A DNA stretch of 7,847 bases, taken from the NCBI GenBank assembly GCA_023384025.1, contig JAHDXX010000152.1, forward strand, positions 1 to 7,847, written 5' to 3'. The translations under genes were made by a program, and so were the position numbers. Positions 1-6,314 of this stretch are shown here, piece by piece (the first letter of the stretch is position 1; each line of letters begins with the position of its first letter). The stretch is from Sphingomonadaceae bacterium. GTDB lineage: Bacteria > Pseudomonadota > Alphaproteobacteria > Sphingomonadales > Sphingomonadaceae. Below the pieces are notes generated by a model. It made no database searches and was not told the DNA's origin. It was given only the letters and a program-made list of their open reading frames with translations.

Positions 1-462
1 GTGATCGAGAACAACGGCTACGCCATGGGCACCGCGGTCAAGCGCGGCTCGGCCGAGACCGAGTTCCACCGGCGCGGAACGGCGTTCCGCATCCCCGGCA
101 TGGATGTGGACGGGATGAATGTGCTCGCTGTGCGCAGCGCCGCCGAAATCGCCTTCAAGCACGTGCGCGAAGGCAAAGGCCCGGTGCTGATGGAACTCAA
201 CACCTATCGCTATCGCGGCCATTCGATGTCCGATCCGGCCAAGTATCGCACCCGCGAGGAAGTGCAGGATTACCGCGACCACAAGGACCCGATCGAGGGA
301 TTGAAGAAAGTGCTGATCGAGCAGGGCCAGAGCGAGGACGACCTCAAGGCTATCGACAAGCGGATTCGCAGCGTCGTGGCCGAATCCGCTGATTTCGCGG
401 AGAATTCGCCGGAGCCCGCACCGTCGGAACTCTACACCGATGTGCTGGTGGAGGAGTATTGA
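1..462 (+). CDS. pdhA: Pyruvate dehydrogenase E1 component, alpha subunit (3' part)
   Basis: The gene is cut by the window edge: the first codon (GTG) is an internal Val, and the 5' part lies upstream. The visible 153 residues are the C-terminal part of the E1 alpha chain, which with E1 beta performs thiamine-diphosphate-dependent decarboxylation of pyruvate and reductive acetylation of lipoyl groups in the cytoplasm. The reading begins at ENNGYAMGT, which matches the end of the thiamine-diphosphate/Mg binding region of the family. Residues 70-79 (RYRGHSMSDP) correspond to the conserved loop that carries the regulatory serine in mitochondrial homologues; nothing here suggests such phosphorylation in this organism. 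The chain ends with EEY and TGA. pdhB follows after 3 nt, and its ribosome binding site lies inside the pdhA 3' end, so the two are co-transcribed and probably coupled. Confidence 0.95.
   Translation: MIENNGYAMGTAVKRGSAETEFHRRGTAFRIPGMDVDGMNVLAVRSAAEIAFKHVREGKGPVLMELNTYRYRGHSMSDPAKYRTREEVQDYRDHKDPIEGLKKVLIEQGQSEDDLKAIDKRIRSVVAESADFAENSPEPAPSELYTDVLVEEY
450..456 (+). promoter_or_regulatory. Ribosome binding site of pdhB
   Basis: The sequence GGAGGAG lies within the last codons of pdhA, 9 nt before the ATG at 466. It fixes the start of pdhB and implies that pdhB is translated from the pdhA message. Confidence 0.75.
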
Positions 463-465
463 GCC

Positions 466-1824
466 ATGGCGATCGAACTGAAGATGCCCGCCCTCTCGCC
501 GACCATGGAAGAAGGCACGCTCGCCCGCTGGCTGAAACAGGAAGGCGATGAAATCCGCTCCGGTGACGTGATTGCGGAGATCGAGACCGACAAGGCGACG
601 ATGGAATTCGAAGCGGTCGATGAAGGCACGCTGGGCAAGATCCTCGTCGCAGAAGGCACCGAAGGGGTGAAGGTCGGCACCGTTATCGCGGTGATGACGG
701 GGGAAGGGGAGGACGTCTCTGCACCGGCACCTGCCGCTGCGGCCCCCGCAGAAGCACCTGCCGCGTCACCGGTCCTCGCCGATATCGAGCGGCCCAAGTC
801 GCAGCCAAAGGCCGATCCGGAAGTGCCGCACGGCACCAACATGCGCACGATTACCCTGCGCGAAGCCCTGCGCGACGGCATGGCCGAGGAAATGCGCCGC
901 GACGAGCGCGTGTTCGTGATGGGTGAGGAAGTCGCGCAGTATCAGGGCGCCTACAAGGTCACCCAAGGTCTGCTCGACGAGTTCGGGCCGAAACGGGTGA
1001 TTGACACCCCGATCACCGAGTACGGCTTTGCCGGGATCGGGGCCGGGGCGGCGATGGGCGGGCTGCGCCCGGTGGTCGAGTTCATGACCTTCAACTTCGC
1101 CATGCAGGCGATTGACCACATTATCAATTCCGCCGCCAAGACCAATTACATGTCGGGCGGGCAGATGCGCTGTCCGGTGGTATTTCGCGGTCCGAACGGG
1201 GCGGCGAGCCGGGTCGGCGCGCAGCACAGCCAGAACTACGGCCCGTGGTATGCAAGCGTCCCCGGCCTGATCGTGATCGCGCCATACGGTGCGAGCGATG
1301 CCAAGGGCCTGATGAAGGCCGCGATCCGCTGCGAAGACCCGGTCGTGTTCCTCGAAAACGAGCTGCTCTATGGCCGCACGTTCGAACTGCCCGAGCTGGA
1401 TGACCACGTCCTGCCGATCGGCAAGGCGCGGATCATGCGTGAAGGCAGCGACGTGACGATCGTCAGCTATTCGATCGGTGTCGGGCTGGCGCTCGAAGCG
1501 GCCGAAACGCTGGCGGGCGAGGGCATCGACGCTGAAGTGATCGACTTGCGCACCCTGCGCCCGCTGGACAAGCAAGCGGTGCTCGACAGCCTCGCCAAGA
1601 CCAACCGGCTGGTGATTGCGGAAGAAGGCTGGCCGGTGTGCTCGATCGCGTCGGAGATCATGGCGATCTGCATGGAAGACGGCTTCGACCATCTCGACGC
1701 GCCGGTGCTGCGGGTCTGCAACGAGGACGTGCCGCTGCCCTATGCCGCGAACCTGGAGAAGCTGGCGCTGATCGACGCCCCGCGGATCGTCGAGGCAGTG
1801 CGCAAGGTCTGCTACCGGGCCTGA
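466..1824 (+). CDS. pdhB: Pyruvate dehydrogenase E1 component, beta subunit, with N-terminal lipoyl domain
   Basis: The protein has 452 residues. Residues 1-78 form a biotinyl/lipoyl domain with the attachment motif ETDKATMEFE, so Lys43 is the expected lipoylated residue. Residues 80-122 are an Ala/Pro-rich flexible linker. From about residue 125 onward it is a standard transketolase-like E1 beta chain: GEEVAQYQGAYKV (153-165) holds the Glu of the thiamine-diphosphate site, AQHSQ (252-256) holds the conserved active-site His254, and the C-terminal transketolase domain (LRTLRPLD, EEGWP) follows. Plain E1 beta chains are roughly 325-330 residues, so the extra length is the fused lipoyl domain. 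This fusion is known from alphaproteobacteria such as Zymomonas and Sinorhizobium. The start is supported by GGAGGAG 9 nt upstream. The usual E2 (pdhC) and E3 genes are not in this window: the next gene is on the other strand, only 16 bp away. Confidence 0.97.
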   Translation: MAIELKMPALSPTMEEGTLARWLKQEGDEIRSGDVIAEIETDKATMEFEAVDEGTLGKILVAEGTEGVKVGTVIAVMTGEGEDVSAPAPAAAAPAEAPAASPVLADIERPKSQPKADPEVPHGTNMRTITLREALRDGMAEEMRRDERVFVMGEEVAQYQGAYKVTQGLLDEFGPKRVIDTPITEYGFAGIGAGAAMGGLRPVVEFMTFNFAMQAIDHIINSAAKTNYMSGGQMRCPVVFRGPNGAASRVGAQHSQNYGPWYASVPGLIVIAPYGASDAKGLMKAAIRCEDPVVFLENELLYGRTFELPELDDHVLPIGKARIMREGSDVTIVSYSIGVGLALEAAETLAGEGIDAEVIDLRTLRPLDKQAVLDSLAKTNRLVIAEEGWPVCSIASEIMAICMEDGFDHLDAPVLRVCNEDVPLPYAANLEKLALIDAPRIVEAVRKVCYRA

Positions 1825-1843
1825 ACTGCGAACCGCCGGTTCA
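1822..1843. terminator. Possible weak hairpin in the convergent gap
   Basis: The gap between the convergent stop codons is only 16 bp. GAACCG-C-CGGTTC (1830-1842) is a perfect inverted repeat that would fold with 5 pairs and a 3-nt loop. An alternative pairing is TGAAC (1822-1826) with GTTCA (1839-1843). No T-tract follows on either strand, so intrinsic termination is doubtful. It may simply be a small palindrome. Confidence 0.25.
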
Positions 1844-2569
1844 GAAGTCCCATTTCCAGCCACCTGCGCCACGACGCTCGACTTCGTCCGTACGGAAACG
1901 GTCGAACTTGTCACAGGTAGCGGGATTGACCGGATTATCGGGATTTTCCTCGTAGATCCGGCTCAGGTCGCGGTCGTCGCGCACGGTAAAGGATGAATAG
2001 GTACGGATCATCCGGTCGCCGACCCATGCATCGGTAATGATCGGCTGGTACTCGTACACCACCTCGACAAACATGACCGCATCGTCAGGCATCGCGAGAA
2101 CTTCCTGGCCGGCGGGGCCCATGCCGACAAAGCTGGGGTCCCCTTTGCCGTCTCCTTCGTTTCCGTAGGATGACTCCACTTCGAGCTGCCCCATGCACCG
2201 TTGCCAGTGAATCCACTGCTGGGTGCCGGTAGGATCGTCCGGATCGGTTTCGAGGCTGCTGATGATGACCCGTCCGAACTGGAAAAGGTTGAGCTTTTCA
2301 CCTGCTTGCAGGTCTGCACCCATCAGAAGGTCAAGAACGTCGGTCTCGGTTACGGCCCGATTGTCCAGAGCGGTCTGATCGCCGATCCGCGAGGCGTTGT
2401 CGGCGATCTGGATCGCTGTCTGGCTGACCTTCATGTGCGTAAGAGCGAGATTGGCGGCTTCCAGCCCCCCAAGACCGGCGGTGAGCATTAGCGGAGCAGC
2501 AAGCGCCAGCTCCGTCATGGCAGCGGCACGCGTGTCTCCGAAAAGACGGAGGAACAAGTTGTCGGCCAT
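1841..2569 (-). CDS. TadE-like membrane-anchored pilus assembly protein (triad B, third gene)
   Basis: The protein has 242 residues when started at ATG 2569. An in-frame ATG at 2605 would add 12 residues, but it lies inside the upstream gene. The 2569 start follows that gene's TGA by 1 nt (TGACATG) and has a G-rich GGGGGG stretch about 7 nt upstream. Residues 1-14 are short and cytoplasmic-like, and 20-43 form a hydrophobic helix beginning TELALAAPLML, the TadE-type signature. The remaining ~200 residues are acidic and soluble, expected outside the membrane. They include two Cys (in QRCMGQ and ATCDKF), an acidic Gly-rich stretch (GNEGDGKGDP) and a basic/aromatic C-terminus (GGWKWDF). Oddly, the residue before the expected prepilin cleavage point is Ala rather than Gly. 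The family is TadE-like; the exact role is unknown. The gene converges on pdhB. Confidence 0.75.
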   Translation of the reverse strand: MADNLFLRLFGDTRAAAMTELALAAPLMLTAGLGGLEAANLALTHMKVSQTAIQIADNASRIGDQTALDNRAVTETDVLDLLMGADLQAGEKLNLFQFGRVIISSLETDPDDPTGTQQWIHWQRCMGQLEVESSYGNEGDGKGDPSFVGMGPAGQEVLAMPDDAVMFVEVVYEYQPIITDAWVGDRMIRTYSSFTVRDDRDLSRIYEENPDNPVNPATCDKFDRFRTDEVERRGAGGWKWDF

Positions 2570-2570
2570 G

Positions 2571-3332
2571 TCAGCCCCCCACACCAACGCCCACTCCGAC
2601 GCCACCCACGTTAACGCCTACGCCGTTACCGTTACCATTCCCGTTGCCATTCCCGTTGCCATTCCCGTTGCCATTCCCGTTGCCATTCCCGTTGCCATTC
2701 CCGTTGCCGCGGTTGCGGAAAGGATCGGGCACATCATCCTCGCCGCCCATTTCGACATCACAGTTGCCGATCTTGCTCTGCTCGCCTTGCCGGAACGGCT
2801 GGTTGCGCAAGAAAGTCCGTCCTGAAACCGTGTTGTCTTCGGACCAGCCGCTAAGTGACGGCATGGGCAGCATCCGCCGGTAGGTAACTTCAACCTGCAG
2901 AACGACAACGTCGCGCGCATCGCCCTGGCCATCCTGGCCATTGGCGCGATCACGAATGCCGTTTCCGTTCAGATCCTCGAATGGGTCGTTGTTGTTGCAG
3001 CGTCCGTCGCCATCAACATCCGTAAAGGGTTCGTACCGGTTGATCAGACCATAGTCCTTGTGGAAGGCGCGCTTGTAGCTGATCTCGGCGTTTGGCGTGA
3101 CGCTCCTGATGCGTTTGCTGGCCAACTCCTCGATCGCCTTCAAATCCGCGTTCTCGATGGTGGAATCCCGTCCGGTTTCCTGCATGGCACCGTTGACGAT
3201 GGACTGGACGTACATGGTGTGCCCCAGCTCGAACACTCCCATGAGCAGAAGTATCAGCGTTGGCGCAACAAGGGCGAATTCGACAATCGTGGCCCCTTGC
3301 TGGTTTCGCCCAATTTCTCTCACGGCTGTCAT
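2571..3332 (-). CDS. TadE-like protein with EF-hand-like loops and a (Gly-Asn)14 tail (triad B, second gene)
   Basis: The protein has 253 residues. G13-ATIVE18-FALVAP followed by a hydrophobic segment (about 19-40) is a classical TadE signature, with Glu at +5 after Gly as in class IV prepilin-like processing sites. A soluble region follows. Residues 105-116 (DVDGDGRCNNND) and 120-128 (DLNGNGIRD) are EF-hand/dockerin-like acidic loops. Residues 209-236 are 14 uninterrupted Gly-Asn dipeptides, followed by a 17-residue Gly/Val tail to the stop. The start ATG overlaps the upstream vWA gene's TGA as ATGA, with GAGG 8 nt upstream, so coupling is likely. The next gene begins 1 nt after this stop. 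I infer an exported or surface-exposed, possibly calcium-binding minor pilin-like subunit. The TadE call is firm; the roles of the tail and loops are inference. Confidence 0.8.
   Translation of the reverse strand: MTAVREIGRNQQGATIVEFALVAPTLILLLMGVFELGHTMYVQSIVNGAMQETGRDSTIENADLKAIEELASKRIRSVTPNAEISYKRAFHKDYGLINRYEPFTDVDGDGRCNNNDPFEDLNGNGIRDRANGQDGQGDARDVVVLQVEVTYRRMLPMPSLSGWSEDNTVSGRTFLRNQPFRQGEQSKIGNCDVEMGGEDDVPDPFRNRGNGNGNGNGNGNGNGNGNGNGNGNGNGNGVGVNVGGVGVGVGVGG
2625..2708. repeat. Coding tandem repeat: six perfect 12-bp units plus two degenerate 6-bp units
   Basis: On the + strand ATTCCCGTTGCC occurs six times without mismatch at 2637-2708, preceded by GTTACC twice (2625-2636). On the coding (-) strand each 6 bp encodes Gly-Asn, giving (GN)14. 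The unit is a multiple of 3, so gain or loss of copies by strand slippage would change tail length without breaking the frame. The adjacent 2574-2624 keeps a looser 6-bp rhythm encoding Gly-Val, which may be a diverged older part of the array. Confidence 0.95.
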
Positions 3333-5296
3333 TGCGAAATCCTCAGATCGCCCAGTGACTTGGCAATTGCCTTGAACGCGTCACTGAGCTGCGCCGCGTC
3401 ACTCGCTTCGAAGTAGCGGCCATTGCCTGCACATTCGGTCATCGTCGGATTCAGATCGGTTCCGAAAGCGATCACCCAGACGGTGATGTTCCTTTTTTTG
3501 ACTTCCTTGCATACGGCAAGGAAGCGCTGCTCCACCGTTTCGGTCAGGGTCAGGCCTGAGCCTTGGTTCCAGCGCCGCTGGTCGAGCGCATCGACGCCGT
3601 AGGCCCCATAGGCAATGTCATAGGGTTCGGTCTGGCCGTCGGTGAGGAAGATCAGGTTGCGGTTGGTCGGCTTGTTGACAGCTACGTCCTGGTTCTGACT
3701 GGCAAACAGACCTGTCGGGGAAAGCAGACGCCCGCCCCAGATCATACCGATATCATGATATGTGGCACTCTCCGGCGACAAAGTGGCGAGATAGGCATCA
3801 AGCGATGCCGCATCCATTTCCGCCAGCTGCCTTGCCGGGGCAGGGCAGCTGGAGAACCACCAGTTGCCGGTCTGGGCAAAATTGCTGGTCGATGTCACTT
3901 CCTCAGGCGTGATCGAGCCGTCACCGCTGCCATTGAGAGAACGCACAAATATCGTGTCCGGGTAGCGCGGGCGCCACTGCGTATCCGGATCGCTCGGGTC
4001 CGGCACGAGGTCGATGTCGAGATCGAGCGCGCGGGTGAGATCGATATTGTCGTAGTCGTCGATCTCGTAGGTCGAGCGCTCCTCGATGCAACCCGCCGTT
4101 TCGGTTCGCCAGTTCGATACATCCATCGACACCGGGCGATAGATCCACTCGGTCGAGGGACTGCTGTAAGCCGGGTGATAGACGTGGTCGTAGGTGTGAA
4201 CCTTGTTGTTGTAACTGACCGCATAGACTTCGCAGGTCGTGCCGTTCCGCGACTGGTAGTGGTAGGTCCCGTTTTCTGTCATCCGGGCGTGATCGGTCTT
4301 CTTCTCACCCGCCGGTGGGCCGACATAGGGCTCGGTAGTGGTCGACAGCACTTCATACTGCACATCGTAAGTGCTTGGCGGATTGGCATTGGGGCAAGTG
4401 TAATAACCCGATGAGCCACCACTTCCCCCGGTATCGCCCGTTCCGCCGCCAGAAGGCGGTGTGCCGGGTACATAGGTCGCCGCATAAGTGCTGGACAGGA
4501 CCGGCGTGCCCCCCGTTCCGGATACATGCACCCAATTTTCGGTGTAGTTGTGCGTATAGACACTGGTTGTGCTCGAACCTGCCTCCCGCGACTGGTAGGT
4601 CCAGTCCTGGACCACCCAGTTGTCCTGCAACAGATGGCCAACGTTGACGTTGCTGGCATAGGGGACAAAGCCATAACGTATCCGGATTCCCGGCGCCTTG
4701 TTCCCTTCGATCTCGGCATGGAAATCGCGGATCACCTGCTTCATCGATTCCATCCGCGACATGGTGTCGCCCGCGTTGGTGTTGCGCATCGACCCGGTGG
4801 TATCGAGCACCATCATCAGATCGAGGTTCTGGAAGTTCAGAATCGCCTCGCACTCGACATCGATGTCGATTGTTTCGAAGCCAAACACATTCATCACGGC
4901 TGTCGGAACGGTTACGCTTGCTTCGCCAGAAATGGAGTAATCCGCTTCCAGGAACATCTGGAAGTCCCGGTCCTCGGTGCCGTAATTGCCATCACGGAAA
5001 TTGAGATTGAAGAAGCGTTGCCCGATGTCGGCAGCTTCCTGCGGGACTTCGCCGGTTATGATCGCTTCGGAGCCGAGCCTCTTGCGTGCAGCCAGCACGC
5101 CGGCGTCGCAGGCCTGTTGCAAGCGTGACTGGGCGAGATAGGCACGGCTCATGTCGACGCCGCCGCCAATCATGCCCAGCAACGGGAGCAGGGCGGCGGC
5201 CATCAGGGCAAGCGTATTGCCCGACGTGTCACGTCCAAGGCGATGCAGGAACGTTGCCCCTGTCTTCGCTTCCATGATGGTGACGCCTGCGCGCAT
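3329..5296 (-). CDS. TadG-like protein with a von Willebrand factor A domain (triad B, first gene)
   Basis: The protein has 655 residues. Residues 21-72 match the N-terminal TadG-like Flp-assembly segment: RDTSGNTLALM, a hydrophobic helix (about 28-46), then an amphipathic stretch (RAYLAQSRLQQACDAGVLAARK). A vWA domain begins at about 158 (LDLMMVLDTTGSM), with a metal-site motif D165-T-T-G-S169. Its later elements are at 546-554 (NRNLIFLTDG) and 600-649 (KKRNITVWVIAFGTD to the C-terminus). Between them (about 221-545) is a large Gly/Ser/Thr/Tyr-rich insertion with several Cys and an EF-hand-like loop at 455-466. The start at 5296 has GGGGA about 8 nt upstream; an alternative ATG at 5275 has a poorer site. 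The stop overlaps the next start (ATGA). The likely role is a membrane-anchored, externally exposed pilus assembly or adhesive protein. The TadG/vWA call is strong; the function is inferred. Confidence 0.85.
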   Translation of the reverse strand: MRAGVTIMEAKTGATFLHRLGRDTSGNTLALMAAALLPLLGMIGGGVDMSRAYLAQSRLQQACDAGVLAARKRLGSEAIITGEVPQEAADIGQRFFNLNFRDGNYGTEDRDFQMFLEADYSISGEASVTVPTAVMNVFGFETIDIDVECEAILNFQNLDLMMVLDTTGSMRNTNAGDTMSRMESMKQVIRDFHAEIEGNKAPGIRIRYGFVPYASNVNVGHLLQDNWVVQDWTYQSREAGSSTTSVYTHNYTENWVHVSGTGGTPVLSSTYAATYVPGTPPSGGGTGDTGGSGGSSGYYTCPNANPPSTYDVQYEVLSTTTEPYVGPPAGEKKTDHARMTENGTYHYQSRNGTTCEVYAVSYNNKVHTYDHVYHPAYSSPSTEWIYRPVSMDVSNWRTETAGCIEERSTYEIDDYDNIDLTRALDLDIDLVPDPSDPDTQWRPRYPDTIFVRSLNGSGDGSITPEEVTSTSNFAQTGNWWFSSCPAPARQLAEMDAASLDAYLATLSPESATYHDIGMIWGGRLLSPTGLFASQNQDVAVNKPTNRNLIFLTDGQTEPYDIAYGAYGVDALDQRRWNQGSGLTLTETVEQRFLAVCKEVKKRNITVWVIAFGTDLNPTMTECAGNGRYFEASDAAQLSDAFKAIAKSLGDLRISQ

Positions 5297-5413
5297 CGAC
5301 AGTCCCCGGTTGAAATTCAGGTGACCCGCCTAGCCCGCCGGCTCGCAAGGCTTCGCAAACGTCTGTGGTAAACCAGAAGTAAAATTTGCGCCGGAAGGGC
5401 CGGAAAAGTCCGC
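5297..5413. other. Intergenic gap between triads B and A
   Basis: This 117-bp gap is the only sizeable break in the six-gene run, so it may hold a terminator, a promoter or both. Just downstream of the triad A stop (minus direction) is a short hairpin CCGG-AAGGG-CCGG (5391-5403), followed by GCAAATTTT, a poor intrinsic terminator candidate. At 5340-5358 two near-identical units, GGCTCGCAA and GGCTTCGCAA, lie head to tail. No convincing -35/-10 pair for triad B was found. A + strand reading crosses this area, but it is a shadow of the TadE-like gene. Confidence 0.4.
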
Positions 5414-5860
5414 CTATGCGGCGGGATCGACAACGAAGATCGGCCGATTGTAGGTTAACGACGCTTCTTCCAGATCGACGAACGGCATCCAGTCATCAAG
5501 CGTATAAGTCACTTCGACCTCGAACTCGGTGGCGTCGGCAATCCTGCTGGTTTCTGCCGGCTCCACCGAGATTTCGAGGCGATCGGTATCGAGCAGATAG
5601 GGCGCACCGATGGCCTGGCTGAGCAGGACGGCGTGGATCTCGTCCGGCGAAAGGTCGTTTTCCTTCTGGTATTCGACCGTCACGAACCGGGCCGTGTCAG
5701 ACACGACCGAACGCAGCGCGTTGTAGTTCTGGACATAGACCGCGACCTGAAAGACGCCGATCATCAGCATCAGCATGACCGGCGCCAGCAGGGCAAACTC
5801 GGTAAGGACCGAGCCCGTGCGATTGGCGCCGAGCCGCGAAAGGATCGTGCGCACACTCAC
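5414..5860 (-). CDS. TadE-like membrane-anchored pilus assembly protein (triad A, third gene)
   Basis: The protein has 148 residues, a usual size for TadE proteins. Residues 1-15 are basic, G16-SVLTE21-FALLAP carries the prepilin-like processing signature (Glu at +5), and 22-44 form the hydrophobic helix (LLAPVMLMLMIGVFQVAVYV). The rest is a small acidic soluble domain ending in a beta-like region (FEVEVTYTLDDW) and VVDPAA, with a TAG stop. The start is GTG at 5860, overlapping the upstream TGA as GTGA. There is no nearby ATG that would keep the signature, so the GTG start and coupled translation are favoured. It has no Cys. The role in a Tad-type pilus or related envelope structure is inferred from the family only. 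Confidence 0.85.
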   Translation of the reverse strand: MSVRTILSRLGANRTGSVLTEFALLAPVMLMLMIGVFQVAVYVQNYNALRSVVSDTARFVTVEYQKENDLSPDEIHAVLLSQAIGAPYLLDTDRLEISVEPAETSRIADATEFEVEVTYTLDDWMPFVDLEEASLTYNRPIFVVDPAA

Positions 5861-6312
5861 GAGATCTGCACCATGCGTTCAGCAGCGAGGTCAACCGGCT
5901 CTCCCACCCCGAACTTGGTCCACACCGGCGTGTAAGTGTCGCTCACATCGATCCGGACATAGTTGCTGACGAGGTCATCCTCGTCGCAGCTCCCGACCGT
6001 GGTCTGCAGCTCTTCCTCGTCGTTGCAGCGGAAGCGCAGGGCCACGGTGACCTGATCGTCTTCGAGGCCCATCGACGTCTCCAGAATGTCCTCGAGCGTC
6101 GAGACCTGCAGGGTGGCACCTGACGCCGCTGCCAGGGCGATCGACTCGCCTTCCGACGCGGCCGTCTGCAATTCGTGCTGGCGTGAGACCAGGCTGCCGA
6201 CCTCGAAGCTGCCTAGCGCGAGCGTCGCCAGAACGGGGGCCACGATTGCGCTCTCGATCGCCATCGAACCGCGCCGGTCGCCGATGAGGCGTGTCAGGAT
6301 ACCCTTGCCCAT
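5857..6312 (-). CDS. TadE-like membrane-anchored pilus assembly protein (triad A, second gene)
   Basis: The protein has 151 residues. G15-SMAIE20-SAIVAP followed by a hydrophobic segment (about 21-42) is the TadE signature, with Glu at +5. The helix is followed by RQHELQTAASEGESIALAAASG, an amphipathic stretch typical just after the membrane segment. The soluble part is acidic and contains two Cys (RCNDEEE and GSCDEDD), which could form a disulfide once exported. The ATG at 6312 lies 2 nt after the upstream TGA, with only a weak ribosome binding site, which suggests dependence on translation of the TadG-like gene before it. The stop overlaps the next gene's GTG. Function within the family is not resolved. 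Confidence 0.85.
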   Translation of the reverse strand: MGKGILTRLIGDRRGSMAIESAIVAPVLATLALGSFEVGSLVSRQHELQTAASEGESIALAAASGATLQVSTLEDILETSMGLEDDQVTVALRFRCNDEEELQTTVGSCDEDDLVSNYVRIDVSDTYTPVWTKFGVGEPVDLAAERMVQIS

Positions 6313-6314
6313 GA

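Noticed and set aside
1..3. GTG at position 1 as the start of pdhA
   Set aside because: It falls within the conserved thiamine-diphosphate region of E1 alpha, so the gene clearly begins upstream of the window.
766..1914. 382-codon open frame on the minus strand across pdhB
   Set aside because: It is antisense to a clear pdhB. Its His/Arg/Asp-rich translation is typical of a shadow frame in GC-rich DNA and has no recognisable domain.
2570..2605. Upstream ATG at 2605 for the last TadE-like gene
   Set aside because: It would overlap the preceding gene by 35 bp and place 12 atypical residues before the short N-terminus. The ATG at 2569 follows the upstream stop by 1 nt and has a G-rich ribosome binding site.
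2637..2708. CRISPR array
   Set aside because: The 12-bp units are contiguous with no spacers and lie inside a coding frame.
2397..2825. Plus-strand frame with IPVA repeats, and another with PFPL repeats (2644-2883)
   Set aside because: A 12-bp repeat without stop codons is open in several frames. The minus-strand frame has the TadE signature, a good ribosome binding site and coupling to its neighbours.
3563..4414. 283-codon open frame on the plus strand across the vWA TadG-like gene
   Set aside because: The minus strand has a recognisable vWA/TadG protein here. The plus frame is rich in Arg/Val/Ile with no motif.
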